64,000 nucleotides of DNA from ZC4RG30 sp963812195 (GTDB lineage Bacteria > Pseudomonadota > Gammaproteobacteria > Steroidobacterales > Steroidobacteraceae): NCBI GenBank assembly GCA_963812195.1, contig CAWEUI010000020.1:145675-209674 (forward strand). The letters run 5' to 3'. The notes beneath the pieces were generated by a model. That model saw only the letters and a list, made by a program, of their open reading frames with translations, ran no database searches and had not been told where the DNA came from. Position numbers and translations under genes: made by a program. Positions 19,388 through 28,096 of this stretch are shown here, one piece after another. Numbering within the stretch: the first letter of the stretch is position 1; each line of letters starts with the position of its first letter.

Positions 19388-20433
19388 CGGTTGCCTCCGA
19401 AAATACTCATCACGTGATGCAGCGGATTGTCCTTTGCCGCGGACACCGGCGCTGCTTCCTGCGCCGACCATACGGTCTCGGGACGACTCTGCAGGATGCG
19501 CAGGGCGCCGCCGCGGTCGATGGCCCACTCGATGTCCTGCGGGCGTCCGTAGTGCTTCTCGATAAGCCGCGCCGCTTCACGCAACTGCTGCAACTCGTCG
19601 TCGCTGACGCACGGCGTCTCGCGCAATTGCGCGGGCGTGGCCTGCTCTTCGGTCCCGCCACCGGGCAGCGGCACGTGGCGCACGTGCTTGTCGCGGATCT
19701 CGCGGACGGTGATCTCGCCCGTGATCTTGCCCAGCACGAAGCGATCGGGCGTGACTTCACCACTGACCACCGCCGAGCCCAGACCCCATGCACCCTCGAT
19801 GACGACCACCGAGCGATCGCCCGTGGTCGGGCTGCGCGTGAACATCACACCCGCCGCGCGCGCATCGACCATCCTCTGCACCACCACCCCCATTGCCACA
19901 CCGGCCTCCGGCATGTCGTGCTTGCGCCGATAGGCGATGGACGGCACCGAATACAGGCTGGCCCAGCACTGGCGCACCTGTCGCTCGACTTCATCCGCAC
20001 CCATCACCCACAGGTAGGTGTCCTGCAGACCGGCAAAACTCGCGTCCTCGGCATCCTCGGTGGTTGCCGAGGAGCGTACCGCCAGCGGCGCCCGGGCTTC
20101 GTCGGCGCACAGTTCACGATGCGCGGCCGCGAGCGCCCGGCGCAAATCCTCCGGTAGTGGTTGCGCGCACACGCGTGCCATGAGTGCGACGGATACGGCC
20201 TCGATGGCAGGCAGGTCGTCCGCATCCAGTGCCTCCACGCGTGCGCGCAGCGGCGAGGTTTGTTCCAGCGCGGCGATGAACTCCTCGAATGCCGCCGTGC
20301 GCACCACGAAGCCCGGCGGCACCGCGATGCCGGCCCGGGTCAGCTCGCCGAGCGAGCCGCCCTTGCCGCCCACGGTAGGCCGGTCCGCCAGCGTGATATC
20401 GGCGAACCAGCCGATGTGCTCGGTCGAAACCAT
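19384..20433 (-). CDS. PEP synthase-type ATP-binding subunit (phenylphosphate synthase PpsB-like)
   Basis: A 349-residue protein equal to the N-terminal ATP-grasp half of PEP synthase. KGGSLGEL at 24-31 and AVRSSATTEDAEDASFAG at 118-135 are the phosphate-binding segments. GVMFTRSPTTGD at 195-206, WGLGSAVVSGEVTPD at 216-230 and DIEWAIDRGG at 300-309 follow, and QSRPET at 315-320 closes the domain. The swivelling phosphohistidine domain is absent and is encoded 12 nt upstream as a separate protein. The split, the size near 38 kDa and the gene order match the 40-kDa subunit of phenylphosphate synthase from anaerobic phenol degraders. It would transfer ATP's beta-phosphate to its partner's histidine. 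The final acceptor is unknown. Confidence 0.82.
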   Translation of the reverse strand: MVSTEHIGWFADITLADRPTVGGKGGSLGELTRAGIAVPPGFVVRTAAFEEFIAALEQTSPLRARVEALDADDLPAIEAVSVALMARVCAQPLPEDLRRALAAAHRELCADEARAPLAVRSSATTEDAEDASFAGLQDTYLWVMGADEVERQVRQCWASLYSVPSIAYRRKHDMPEAGVAMGVVVQRMVDARAAGVMFTRSPTTGDRSVVVIEGAWGLGSAVVSGEVTPDRFVLGKITGEITVREIRDKHVRHVPLPGGGTEEQATPAQLRETPCVSDDELQQLREAARLIEKHYGRPQDIEWAIDRGGALRILQSRPETVWSAQEAAPVSAAKDNPLHHVMSIFGGNR

Positions 20434-20445
20434 GGCAGCGGCAAC

Positions 20446-22251
20446 TCAGTCGAGCATCGTCACGACGCCGCGCCCACCATCCACGCGGATGCGCTGGCCG
20501 TCGCGGATGCGCCGCGTGGCGGTACCGGTTCCCACCACCGCCGGCAGGCCGTATTCGCGCGCCACGATGGCCGCATGACTCATGGAGCCGCCGATGTCCG
20601 ACACCGCCGCGGCGATCTTGCGGAAGATCGGCGACCAGGTCGGATTGGTGACCTGGCAGACCAGAATGTCGCCGTCACGCAGGCGGGAGATTTCATCCAC
20701 CGACTTGATCACGCGCGCGATGCCTTCCACCACGCCGCGCGAGGCGGCATAGCCCTTCAACTCCTTGGAATCAACGTCACTGTCGGCGGAGAGCCAGGCG
20801 TCGAGGCTCTCACGCGTGATTCCCCACAGCATCACGATGGCCGGATCGTCGATGATCTCCGGCACCGGACCCAGCGCGGGCGGCGTGTCCTGCCTGGCCC
20901 ATGCCGCGATGGCCGCACGGCGCTCGGCCACGACCGCCGGCCAGTGCTGCGGGCCGCGCGGCGGCGACCCGGCCGACCAGGACTGCATCAGGTCGATGAT
21001 GGCGGACTCCACCTCATAGTGCGTCAGGTGGAACACATCCTCTTCCTTCTCGAAGAAGCCGTGCCCGGCCAGCAGCCGCCCGAACTCGCGGATCTTGTTG
21101 AAGAACAGGTTCGTGTACCAGTGCTCGCAATAGAACTTGTGCCCTTCCACATAGGGGAACACGCGATGCGCCAGGCCGATCATCTGGTCGAAGGCGGCGC
21201 GATCCTCATCGGTGGCAAGCAACTCGCGATAGTCGGAGATGAGCGCGGCACGCTCCTCCAGCAGCTGCTTGACCGGGCGATCCAGGTTCTCGCCGGCCCT
21301 CACTTTCTTCACGTAGCTCGGCAACGCCGAGAACGGCAGGGACAGGTCGTCGTTCCACGAGCGATGGTAATGGTAGAAGCCATCGCCCACGTTGACGTTG
21401 AACCACGGATGGCGCGAGGACTCCAGCTCCTCCAGCCACTTCTTCCCCGGCGTGCCCTGGCCCTTCAGGCTCTCAAGGATGGTCTGCACGGTGGAGCCGT
21501 CCTCGAATGACTTGTCCACGCCGAGCTGGACGGCCACGCGTGCCAGGCGCCGCAACTCATCGTCCGGGCGGAAGATCTCGGCTTCGATACCCGCCACCAT
21601 CCGTGCGATGGACTGATCGCTGATCTCCGGGAATGCCTTCTTGCAGAAGGCGAAGAAGGTCATGTAGGCGCCGTACCCGAGCAACAGGAACTCGAAGTGG
21701 TGGTGCCACATCCGGAAGTACCCTTCCAGCGTGCGCTGGTAGGTATCAAGCAGCCAGTGATTGGAGGCGATGCCGCGGCCCGCGCGCACGTTTTCCAGAG
21801 GCTCGTACTTGGGCAGTTCCAGGGTGGGAAGCTTCTGCGCGTCCTCGATCAGCGCGCGCATCTTGTCCTTCCACTGCGCGTAGAGCTTCTCCCAGTTCTC
21901 GTAGTAGTAGAACGCACGCTGCATGAACTCGTCAGTGCGCTCCTTGATCTCGGCCGGGTCGGTAGCGCCCACGCCGCTGATGTAGACACGGCCGTTGATG
22001 ATGCGCTCGTCGATGCCCTTGACCGTGGGCAGGCAGTGCACGCGCGTATTGGATGCCCCCAGCGCGCAGTAGGCTGCTTCGCCGGTCACCGTGTCGAAGG
22101 CGTGCATGGGCTCGGGAAAGTGCATGGAGTTGTAGAACCAGAAGCGCTGGTCGTCATCCGGTCCGAACTGCATGTAATACGGATAGGCGGCCTGGGCGCG
22201 CTCGGTGCCGGCCACCACCTTCACTGAACTGGGTAGCGGAAAACCCTTCAT
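20446..22251 (-). CDS. PEP-utilising phosphohistidine subunit (phenylphosphate synthase PpsA-like)
   Basis: A 601-residue protein, first gene of the operon. The C-terminal swivelling domain carries the phosphoryl-accepting motif GGSMSHAAIVAREYGLPAVVG, with the histidine near position 559. The preceding 500 residues form a largely helical region with many aromatics (FWFYNSMHFPEP, YYYENWEKLYAQW, GFYHYHRSWNDDL) and no PEP-binding TIM barrel. That is the layout of the 70-kDa subunit of phenylphosphate synthase, not of PEP synthase. It probably receives phosphate from the ATP-grasp partner and passes it to an organic hydroxyl or enol. The substrate here is unidentified, and no third CBS-type subunit is present. 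Confidence 0.8.
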   Translation of the reverse strand: MKGFPLPSSVKVVAGTERAQAAYPYYMQFGPDDDQRFWFYNSMHFPEPMHAFDTVTGEAAYCALGASNTRVHCLPTVKGIDERIINGRVYISGVGATDPAEIKERTDEFMQRAFYYYENWEKLYAQWKDKMRALIEDAQKLPTLELPKYEPLENVRAGRGIASNHWLLDTYQRTLEGYFRMWHHHFEFLLLGYGAYMTFFAFCKKAFPEISDQSIARMVAGIEAEIFRPDDELRRLARVAVQLGVDKSFEDGSTVQTILESLKGQGTPGKKWLEELESSRHPWFNVNVGDGFYHYHRSWNDDLSLPFSALPSYVKKVRAGENLDRPVKQLLEERAALISDYRELLATDEDRAAFDQMIGLAHRVFPYVEGHKFYCEHWYTNLFFNKIREFGRLLAGHGFFEKEEDVFHLTHYEVESAIIDLMQSWSAGSPPRGPQHWPAVVAERRAAIAAWARQDTPPALGPVPEIIDDPAIVMLWGITRESLDAWLSADSDVDSKELKGYAASRGVVEGIARVIKSVDEISRLRDGDILVCQVTNPTWSPIFRKIAAAVSDIGGSMSHAAIVAREYGLPAVVGTGTATRRIRDGQRIRVDGGRGVVTMLD

Positions 22252-22372
22252 AAGAACCCCCGTACCCCGAAACGCGCAAGCAGGACGGAAAGGCGCCGGG
22301 GTTGCCCTTTGGATGCTACCCGCAGCGGCGCGCCCGCGCCAATCCGGCAGGCCGCTCCAGTACACTGGCGCG

Positions 22373-24073
22373 ATGTCCCTGCACAAGCACCGCTCCCGGT
22401 TCATCACCGACGGACTCACGCGCGCGCCCCAACGGGCATTTCTGCGCGCCACGGGGCTGGACGAGGCGGATTTCGACAAGTCCTTCGTCGGCATCGTCAC
22501 CACGGCGGGAGAAAACACCCCCTGTTCCATGTCGCTGGGGCCTCAGGCGGACCAGGCACGGCTGGGCGTGGCGGCGGGCGGCGGGGTGCCGGTCGGCTTC
22601 ACGACGATCTCGGTGTCTGACGGCACCTCGATGAATCATGCCGGGATGCGCATGAGCCTGGTGTCGCGCGAGCTGATCGCCGACAGCATCGAAGTGGCGG
22701 TCCGCGCGCACGGCTACGACGCGCTGCTTGGCTTCGGCGGCTGCGACAAGACGCTGCCGGCCATCATGATGGCGATGGTGCGGCTGAATGTGCCGTCGGT
22801 GTTCGTGTATGGGGGCGCCATGCTCCCGGGACGTTTGCCGGACGGTGGCGACGCCTCGATCCAGCAGGTGATCGAAGGCGTGGGCAGTGTGCAGACCGGC
22901 GCGATGTCGGCCGCGCAGCTGGCCTGGCTGGAACGCAGCTGCACCCCGACGGTGGGCTCCTGCGCCGGCCAGTTCACCGCCAATACCATGGGCATGGTGG
23001 GCGAAGCGCTGGGACTCTCGCCGCTGGGCTCGGCCATGATTCCCGCCGTGTTCAGCCAGCGCCTGGCACTGGCCCGGCGCATGGGCGAGGCCGTGATGCA
23101 GACCCTGGCGCGCGGCGGCCCACTGCCGCGCGAGCTGGTCACGGTAAAGAGTCTGGAAAATGCCTGCGCCGCGGTGGCGGCCACCGGCGGCTCCACCAAC
23201 GCCGCCCTGCACATTCCCGCCATCGCGCATGAGGCCGGCATCGGCTTCACCATGGCGGATGTATCCGCGGTGTTCGAGCGCACGCCGCTGATCGCGAATC
23301 TCGCGCCGGGCGGACGCTTCCTGGCGCGCGACCTGCATTTCGCCGGCGGTGTGCCGGCGGTGCTGCGCGCGCTGCTGGACGGCGGTTTCCTCCATGGCGA
23401 AGCCCTCACGCTGGACGGACGCGAACTGCGCGCTGCGCTGGCTGACGCGCCGCAACCCGATGGCCAGGTGCTGGTGCCCTGCGCGCGGGCGTTTTCCCCG
23501 ACGGGCGGCGTGCGCGTGCTGAACGGCAATCTGGCGCCGAACGGCGCCCTGCTGAAGACGGCCGGTCTGAAGTCCCTGCAGTTCAGCGGCCCGGCACGCG
23601 TGTTCGAAAGCGAGGAAGCCTGCATGGCCGCGGTGAGCGCCCGCGGCTACCAGGAGGGGGACGTGCTGGTGGTGCGCAATGAAGGACCGCGCGGCGGTCC
23701 GGGCATGCGCGAAATGCTCAGCGTCACCGCGGCCATCTACGGCCAGGGCATGGGGGAGAAGATCGCCCTGCTCACCGATGGCCGCTTTTCCGGCGCCACG
23801 CGCGGATTGTGTATCGGCTATGTCGGGCCCGAAGCGGCCGAAGGCGGACCCATTGCATTGCTGGCCGATGGCGATCGCATCGACATCGATGCCGCAAAGG
23901 GCCTGCTGTCGGTAGCGCTGTCCACCCGGCAGCTGGCCGAACGCGCCAGGCAGTTGCCGCCACGCGCGCTGACACCGCAGTCCGGCGTGCTGGAAAAGTA
24001 TCAGCGACTGGTGGGGCCGGCCGCCGAAGGCGCGGTCACCCATGCCGGCGCCCTGGAGTGGCCCTACGAGTGA
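22373..24073 (+). CDS. IlvD/Edd-family dehydratase (dihydroxy-acid dehydratase-like)
   Basis: A 566-residue iron-sulfur dehydratase. Candidate cluster cysteines are Cys51 (GENTPCSM), Cys124 (GFGGCDKTLPA) and Cys197 (TVGSCAGQFTANTMGM); the C-terminal domain has the swivelling barrel with GPRGGPGMREML and DGRFSGATRG. The family eliminates water from 2,3-dihydroxy acids or sugar acids to give 2-keto acids. It could be branched-chain IlvD or a sugar-acid dehydratase. Pairing with a hydroxyacid dehydrogenase rather than ilv genes favours a catabolic role. No ribosome-binding site precedes the ATG; a TACACT hexamer ends 6 nt before it. It diverges from the carboxylase operon. Confidence 0.88.
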   Translation: MSLHKHRSRFITDGLTRAPQRAFLRATGLDEADFDKSFVGIVTTAGENTPCSMSLGPQADQARLGVAAGGGVPVGFTTISVSDGTSMNHAGMRMSLVSRELIADSIEVAVRAHGYDALLGFGGCDKTLPAIMMAMVRLNVPSVFVYGGAMLPGRLPDGGDASIQQVIEGVGSVQTGAMSAAQLAWLERSCTPTVGSCAGQFTANTMGMVGEALGLSPLGSAMIPAVFSQRLALARRMGEAVMQTLARGGPLPRELVTVKSLENACAAVAATGGSTNAALHIPAIAHEAGIGFTMADVSAVFERTPLIANLAPGGRFLARDLHFAGGVPAVLRALLDGGFLHGEALTLDGRELRAALADAPQPDGQVLVPCARAFSPTGGVRVLNGNLAPNGALLKTAGLKSLQFSGPARVFESEEACMAAVSARGYQEGDVLVVRNEGPRGGPGMREMLSVTAAIYGQGMGEKIALLTDGRFSGATRGLCIGYVGPEAAEGGPIALLADGDRIDIDAAKGLLSVALSTRQLAERARQLPPRALTPQSGVLEKYQRLVGPAAEGAVTHAGALEWPYE

Positions 24074-25086
24074 AGCCCGAGCTGTTCCTGACCTTCCCGC
24101 TGCCACCGGAACTGGAGCAGCTGCGTGAGGCCCCTTACACCCTGCACCTGGGCGAAGGCCGTCCACCCGACCTGCCGCAGGCGGCGCGCGAGCGGGTGCG
24201 CGCCATCGTCACCAACGGCATCCTTGGGGCCGGGCGCACGCTGATCGAGTACTTCCCGAAGCTGGAACTCATCGCCAGCCTGGGGATAGGCCTGGATGCC
24301 ATGGACCTGGCCTGCGCCCGCGAGCGCGGCTTGCGGGTCACCAACACACCCGGCGTGAATGCCGACGACGTAGCGGATCTGGCCATGGCGATGATCGTGG
24401 ACCGGCTGCGCGGCGTGCGCGACGGCAACGCCTTCGTGCTGCGCGGGGACTGGCCGGACGGACCTTTCCCGCTGGCGCGCACGCTGACCGGTCGCCGGCT
24501 GGGCATCGTCGGGTTCGGCGCGATAGGCGCGGCAATCGCCGCGCGCGCCGCCGCGTTTCGCATGCAAGTGCTGTGGCATGGACCACGGGCGAAGCCGGCA
24601 GTGGCGCTGCCCTACGTGCCGGATCTGCTCGACCTGGCGCGTCAGGTGGATGTGCTGGTGGTGTGCTGTTCCGGCAGCGCGGCCACGCACCATCTGGTCA
24701 ATGCGCCGGTACTGGAGGCACTGGGACCCGATGGCGTGCTGGTGAACGTGGCGCGCGGTTCGATCGTGGATACCGCGGCGCTGATCCGGGCGCTGCAGTC
24801 CGGAGCACTGGGCGGCGCGGCGCTGGACGTGTTCGAGCAGCAGCCACGCGTGCCGGAAGCGCTGTGCAATTCCGGCCGGGTGCTGCTGACACCGCACCTG
24901 GGTTCGGCCACCCGCGAAACGCGCGCCCGCATGGGCGCGATGGTGCTGGCCAGCCTGGCCGATCACTTTGCCGGACGCGTACCGGCCCATCTGGTCACCG
25001 CACCCCGCAAAGACCAGCAGGGCGCGGTGGCGCAGGCTACTTCGCGCGACCCTGGTAACGCTTTGCCAGCAGCGGAATTGCAATGA
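24070..25086 (+). CDS. D-isomer-specific 2-hydroxyacid dehydrogenase (GhrB/hydroxypyruvate reductase type)
   Basis: A 338-residue NAD(P)-dependent enzyme starting at GTG 24070, which overlaps the upstream TGA as GTGA, so it is translationally coupled to the dehydratase. The Rossmann motif GIVGFGAIG is at 145-153 and the catalytic residues are Arg229 (NVARGSIVD), Glu256 (ALDVFEQQP) and His276 (LTPHLGSAT). It would interconvert a 2-oxo acid and a D-2-hydroxy acid, fitting action on the keto acid made by the dehydratase. The 3' end overlaps the convergent propeller gene by 50 bp. Confidence 0.9.
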   Translation: MKPELFLTFPLPPELEQLREAPYTLHLGEGRPPDLPQAARERVRAIVTNGILGAGRTLIEYFPKLELIASLGIGLDAMDLACARERGLRVTNTPGVNADDVADLAMAMIVDRLRGVRDGNAFVLRGDWPDGPFPLARTLTGRRLGIVGFGAIGAAIAARAAAFRMQVLWHGPRAKPAVALPYVPDLLDLARQVDVLVVCCSGSAATHHLVNAPVLEALGPDGVLVNVARGSIVDTAALIRALQSGALGGAALDVFEQQPRVPEALCNSGRVLLTPHLGSATRETRARMGAMVLASLADHFAGRVPAHLVTAPRKDQQGAVAQATSRDPGNALPAAELQ

Positions 25087-26116
25087 TCTCGTTGCGCGCG
25101 CTGGGCGTGCCCCAGCCGCCGTAGAACACCACGCCGAACAGCGTGCTGTCGTTCCGGCCGCCGATCATCACGCCATGCGTGCCGCGTGGCGCCGGGATCG
25201 ATCCCAGGAAATCGCCGCCGGGCGCAAACACGTCCACCGAAGTACCGGTGGCCACATACAGGCGACCGGCGGAATCCACGGTGGAGCCATCGCCACCCCG
25301 GCCGCCGTGAAGCTTCGCGAAATCATGCTGGTTGGTCAGCGAACCATCCGGTTGCACGTCGAAGGCGACCACCACCGCGCCGTTGGTGGCATACAGCGTC
25401 TTCTCGTCCGGACTGAGGATGATGCCATTGGCTGCCGGCACGTCCCCGTATCGGGTCAGCACGCCTTGCGGACTTGCGTAGAACACGCCGGCGCCGGTCA
25501 GCGCCAGATACACGCCGCCATGCGCGTCCGCGCTGATGTCGTTGACGCTGCCACCGGCACACTCCAGCGGCTCGCCCTGGTAGGTGTGCACCATCATCTT
25601 GCGCTTTGGCTCGAGCTGTTCGATGCCGCCGCCCAGGCCGCGCACCGCGAGGAACAGCGCGCCGTTCTTGCTGCGCGACACGGCGCCACCCGTGTTGGTC
25701 TTGTCGTACAGCACCCTGGCAAGACCCGTGTCGGGGTCCAGCTGCATCACGTTGCTGGCGTCATTGTTGGCGAACAGGATGGTGCCGTTGGGGCCGGCGA
25801 TCGGCCCATCGGCATTGTTGCCTTCCCAGGACCACACCACTTTCCAGTCCTGTGCGGCGGCGAGCACGTGGGGAATCGCCTGGGTGGCCGGCAGCTCGGG
25901 CGCCGGCGGTGGCGCGTTGCTGGCCGGCGCCGGGCGGCCGCCACCGGGCACACGCGGATGTGGCGGTACCTTGCATTTGGCGGCCACCGCCGCGAATCCC
26001 GGGTCCTGGGCGGCCTGCAGGCTGTGGCCTCGATCGAAAGCACTGGATGGCTTCTGCGCCATAGCCGTCGCGGCAACCGCGCACAGCACCGCGCCCACGA
26101 TGATTCTCGACTTCAT
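25037..26116 (-). CDS. Exported SMP-30/gluconolactonase-like beta-propeller protein
   Basis: A 359-residue protein with a signal peptide (MKSRIIVGAVLCAVAATAMAQ) and GGGGG before the ATG at 26116. After a Pro-rich linker (about 50-75) the repeated blades read as DG/NG-rich strand sets, including GNNADGPIAGPNGTILFANN, GGSVNDISADAHGGVYLA and GDGSTVDSAGRLYVATG. The NDIS and STVDS segments resemble the metal-binding positions of SMP-30/gluconolactonase enzymes. Such proteins hydrolyse lactones or act as structural propellers. It is the last gene of a minus-strand set of exported proteins. Confidence 0.8.
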   Translation of the reverse strand: MKSRIIVGAVLCAVAATAMAQKPSSAFDRGHSLQAAQDPGFAAVAAKCKVPPHPRVPGGGRPAPASNAPPPAPELPATQAIPHVLAAAQDWKVVWSWEGNNADGPIAGPNGTILFANNDASNVMQLDPDTGLARVLYDKTNTGGAVSRSKNGALFLAVRGLGGGIEQLEPKRKMMVHTYQGEPLECAGGSVNDISADAHGGVYLALTGAGVFYASPQGVLTRYGDVPAANGIILSPDEKTLYATNGAVVVAFDVQPDGSLTNQHDFAKLHGGRGGDGSTVDSAGRLYVATGTSVDVFAPGGDFLGSIPAPRGTHGVMIGGRNDSTLFGVVFYGGWGTPSARNEIIAIPLLAKRYQGRAK

Positions 26117-26168
26117 GACTACCCCCATTGGCGTTCTCGAGACGCCGAACTTGTCGCTTCGGCCGCGC

Positions 26169-28052
26169 CTACTCCACTGCAAACGCAGCCACCAGATTGC
26201 CCGGCGTGCCACCGACCACCGCAAAGCCGGACCCGACGACGACCATGCCGTCCGCCACCACGGGTCCCTGCGCATTGATCGAGCCGCCTTTGGCTTTCAC
26301 GCCATTGACCGTGTCGAACTCGCGTTTCGTATCGAACGACCACAGCAACTTGCCATCCGCGGTGGAAACCGCCTGCACGTGGCCGTCGGATGATCCCTGC
26401 AGGGCCACTCCGGGGAATGCCGAAGTGGCCGAACCGTAACTGGCGCCATGCGCCGACTCCAGCGGGTTCAGCCACAGCCGCCTGCCGGTGGCAATGTCGA
26501 TCGCTCCCATGCCGCCGCGCGTCAGACCGAAGTACATGGCATGGTCATCGATGGCCGGCCCCCACAGGAAGCCGGGCGGCGAGCGCACACCCGGCGCGGG
26601 TGGATGCTCGCCGACCACGTCGGCGGTGGCGTTCACGCGCCATACCAGCGCACCGCCCTTGTCCGGATCCAGCGCCAGCACATCGCCCGGCTTGGTCACC
26701 ACGATGAGCCGGCGCGAACCATCACCCAGTGTCTTCAGCACGGGCGGAGCGGGAATGTCCCAGTCCGGCCCCACCTTCTGCGGACAGTTCTCGTTGCCGG
26801 CGCCCCTGCCGCAGCCGATCAGGAACGAATCACTCTTGAACACCTGGTACGACCACAGCACCCGGCCGGTGTCCATGTCCACCGCCATCACCGAGTCGGA
26901 CCGGTCGAACGCCGGATACGTGGTGGCATCACCGGTACCGAAGTACACGGCGTGGCGCACCGGATCCACGGTCGGCGAATTCCACACCGCACCGCCGGCC
27001 GGCCCCCACTGCTGCACGCCCTGTGCGTTCCTGTGCGTGGGCTGCGGCGGGGTCGGCGCCGCATGGCGCAACCACAGGCGCCTGCCGGTACTGGCATCGA
27101 GCGCGGCGACGCCGCCCTGCGACTTGCAACATTCCCAGGTGGCGGTCGAGGCGCTGAATTCCTCGAACGAGGACAGCGGCACATACAGGCGGCCGTCGTA
27201 GTAGGTCGGTGCCGCGGTGATGCGCGCGGTGAACTCGCCTTCCGGGTGCGCGCTCCACAGCTTCCTGCCCGTATGCGCGTCCACCGCGTACACATTGGCC
27301 TGCCGGTCGCCGAAGAACACCGCATAGCCGCTGGAGCCCTGCACTTTCACCGGCCCCACGCTGATCGCGGTGCGCACCGCATGGCCGGCATTGAACGACC
27401 AGTACACGCAGCCGGTGGCGGCATCCAGCGCATAGATGTAACCGGTGTCGGCGCCAACGTAGACACGACCGAACACGATTGATGGCTGTGCGTACGCCGA
27501 AGTGCTGTTGGGCAGCCCGAACGCCCACTTGAGCTTCAGCCGCGGCACGTCCCGCGCGGCAAGGCCGGCGCTTGCGGCGCTCTGAAAGCGCGTGTTGTGC
27601 ACATCGGCGCCCCACCCGTTCCAGGCCGGACGATTCGCGGCCGCGGCCAGCGGCGGGTTCTTCGCGCAGCGATTCGGCATCTTCGCCGCGTCGCCGCTTC
27701 CGGCCGAGCCCAGTGGCTTGCCGCTGATGATCTCGGCAACGACGCGCTTTTGCTGGTCCGACAGGTCCTTGCCGACCACGGCCGCCATGACGCCGGTTGT
27801 GAGCGACTCATATATATGCTCCGGCGTGTACTGGTACATCACGGCCGGAGGCGGCGCCTTCGCGTACTGCGGCTTGCCATGGCAGTTCAGGCACTTGCTC
27901 TGGAAGATGCCGTAGCCCATCTCCGTGGCAGCGCCCAGATCCGGCTGGGACTGTGCCGCCACTGCAGCCGGCAACGCGAGCACCGCCGCGAGAATTCCCG
28001 CCCATGCGAGCGCGCGTACCGGCCCGCTGCTCGTTCCCGTGTTGTGTGGCAT
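26169..28052 (-). CDS. Periplasmic PQQ-like beta-propeller protein with N-terminal cytochrome c motif
   Basis: A 627-residue protein with a signal peptide (residues 1-33) and a GGGGGGG ribosome-binding site before the ATG at 28052. A single c-type haem motif CLNCH occupies residues 54-58. Eight-bladed quinoprotein repeats follow, recognisable by GRVYVGADTGYIYALDAATG, GRKLWS and DTGRVLWSY motifs. Adjacent cysteines 308-309 (WECCKSQ) recall the vicinal disulfide over PQQ in alcohol dehydrogenases. It is probably a periplasmic dehydrogenase passing electrons from a quinone cofactor to its own haem. The substrate is unknown; PQQ binding is inferred. Confidence 0.83.
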   Translation of the reverse strand: MPHNTGTSSGPVRALAWAGILAAVLALPAAVAAQSQPDLGAATEMGYGIFQSKCLNCHGKPQYAKAPPPAVMYQYTPEHIYESLTTGVMAAVVGKDLSDQQKRVVAEIISGKPLGSAGSGDAAKMPNRCAKNPPLAAAANRPAWNGWGADVHNTRFQSAASAGLAARDVPRLKLKWAFGLPNSTSAYAQPSIVFGRVYVGADTGYIYALDAATGCVYWSFNAGHAVRTAISVGPVKVQGSSGYAVFFGDRQANVYAVDAHTGRKLWSAHPEGEFTARITAAPTYYDGRLYVPLSSFEEFSASTATWECCKSQGGVAALDASTGRRLWLRHAAPTPPQPTHRNAQGVQQWGPAGGAVWNSPTVDPVRHAVYFGTGDATTYPAFDRSDSVMAVDMDTGRVLWSYQVFKSDSFLIGCGRGAGNENCPQKVGPDWDIPAPPVLKTLGDGSRRLIVVTKPGDVLALDPDKGGALVWRVNATADVVGEHPPAPGVRSPPGFLWGPAIDDHAMYFGLTRGGMGAIDIATGRRLWLNPLESAHGASYGSATSAFPGVALQGSSDGHVQAVSTADGKLLWSFDTKREFDTVNGVKAKGGSINAQGPVVADGMVVVGSGFAVVGGTPGNLVAAFAVE

Positions 28053-28096
28053 GCGACCCCCCCCGATCCCGCGCCGCGGCAGCGCGGCCCGCCGTG

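Noticed and set aside
15270..22251. Reading the carboxylase operon as acetyl-CoA carboxylase
   Set aside because: The carboxyltransferase is of the HMGL TIM-barrel type, not the crotonase-fold AccA/AccD type, and PEP-synthase-like genes are not part of acetyl-CoA carboxylase loci.
19384..22251. Reading the PEP-synthase-like pair as ordinary PEP synthase or pyruvate phosphate dikinase
   Set aside because: There is no PEP-binding C-terminal barrel and the ATP and His domains are on separate proteins.
22316..24166. A 616-codon minus-strand frame
   Set aside because: It is antisense to the IlvD-type dehydratase gene and low-complexity (His/Gln/Arg rich).
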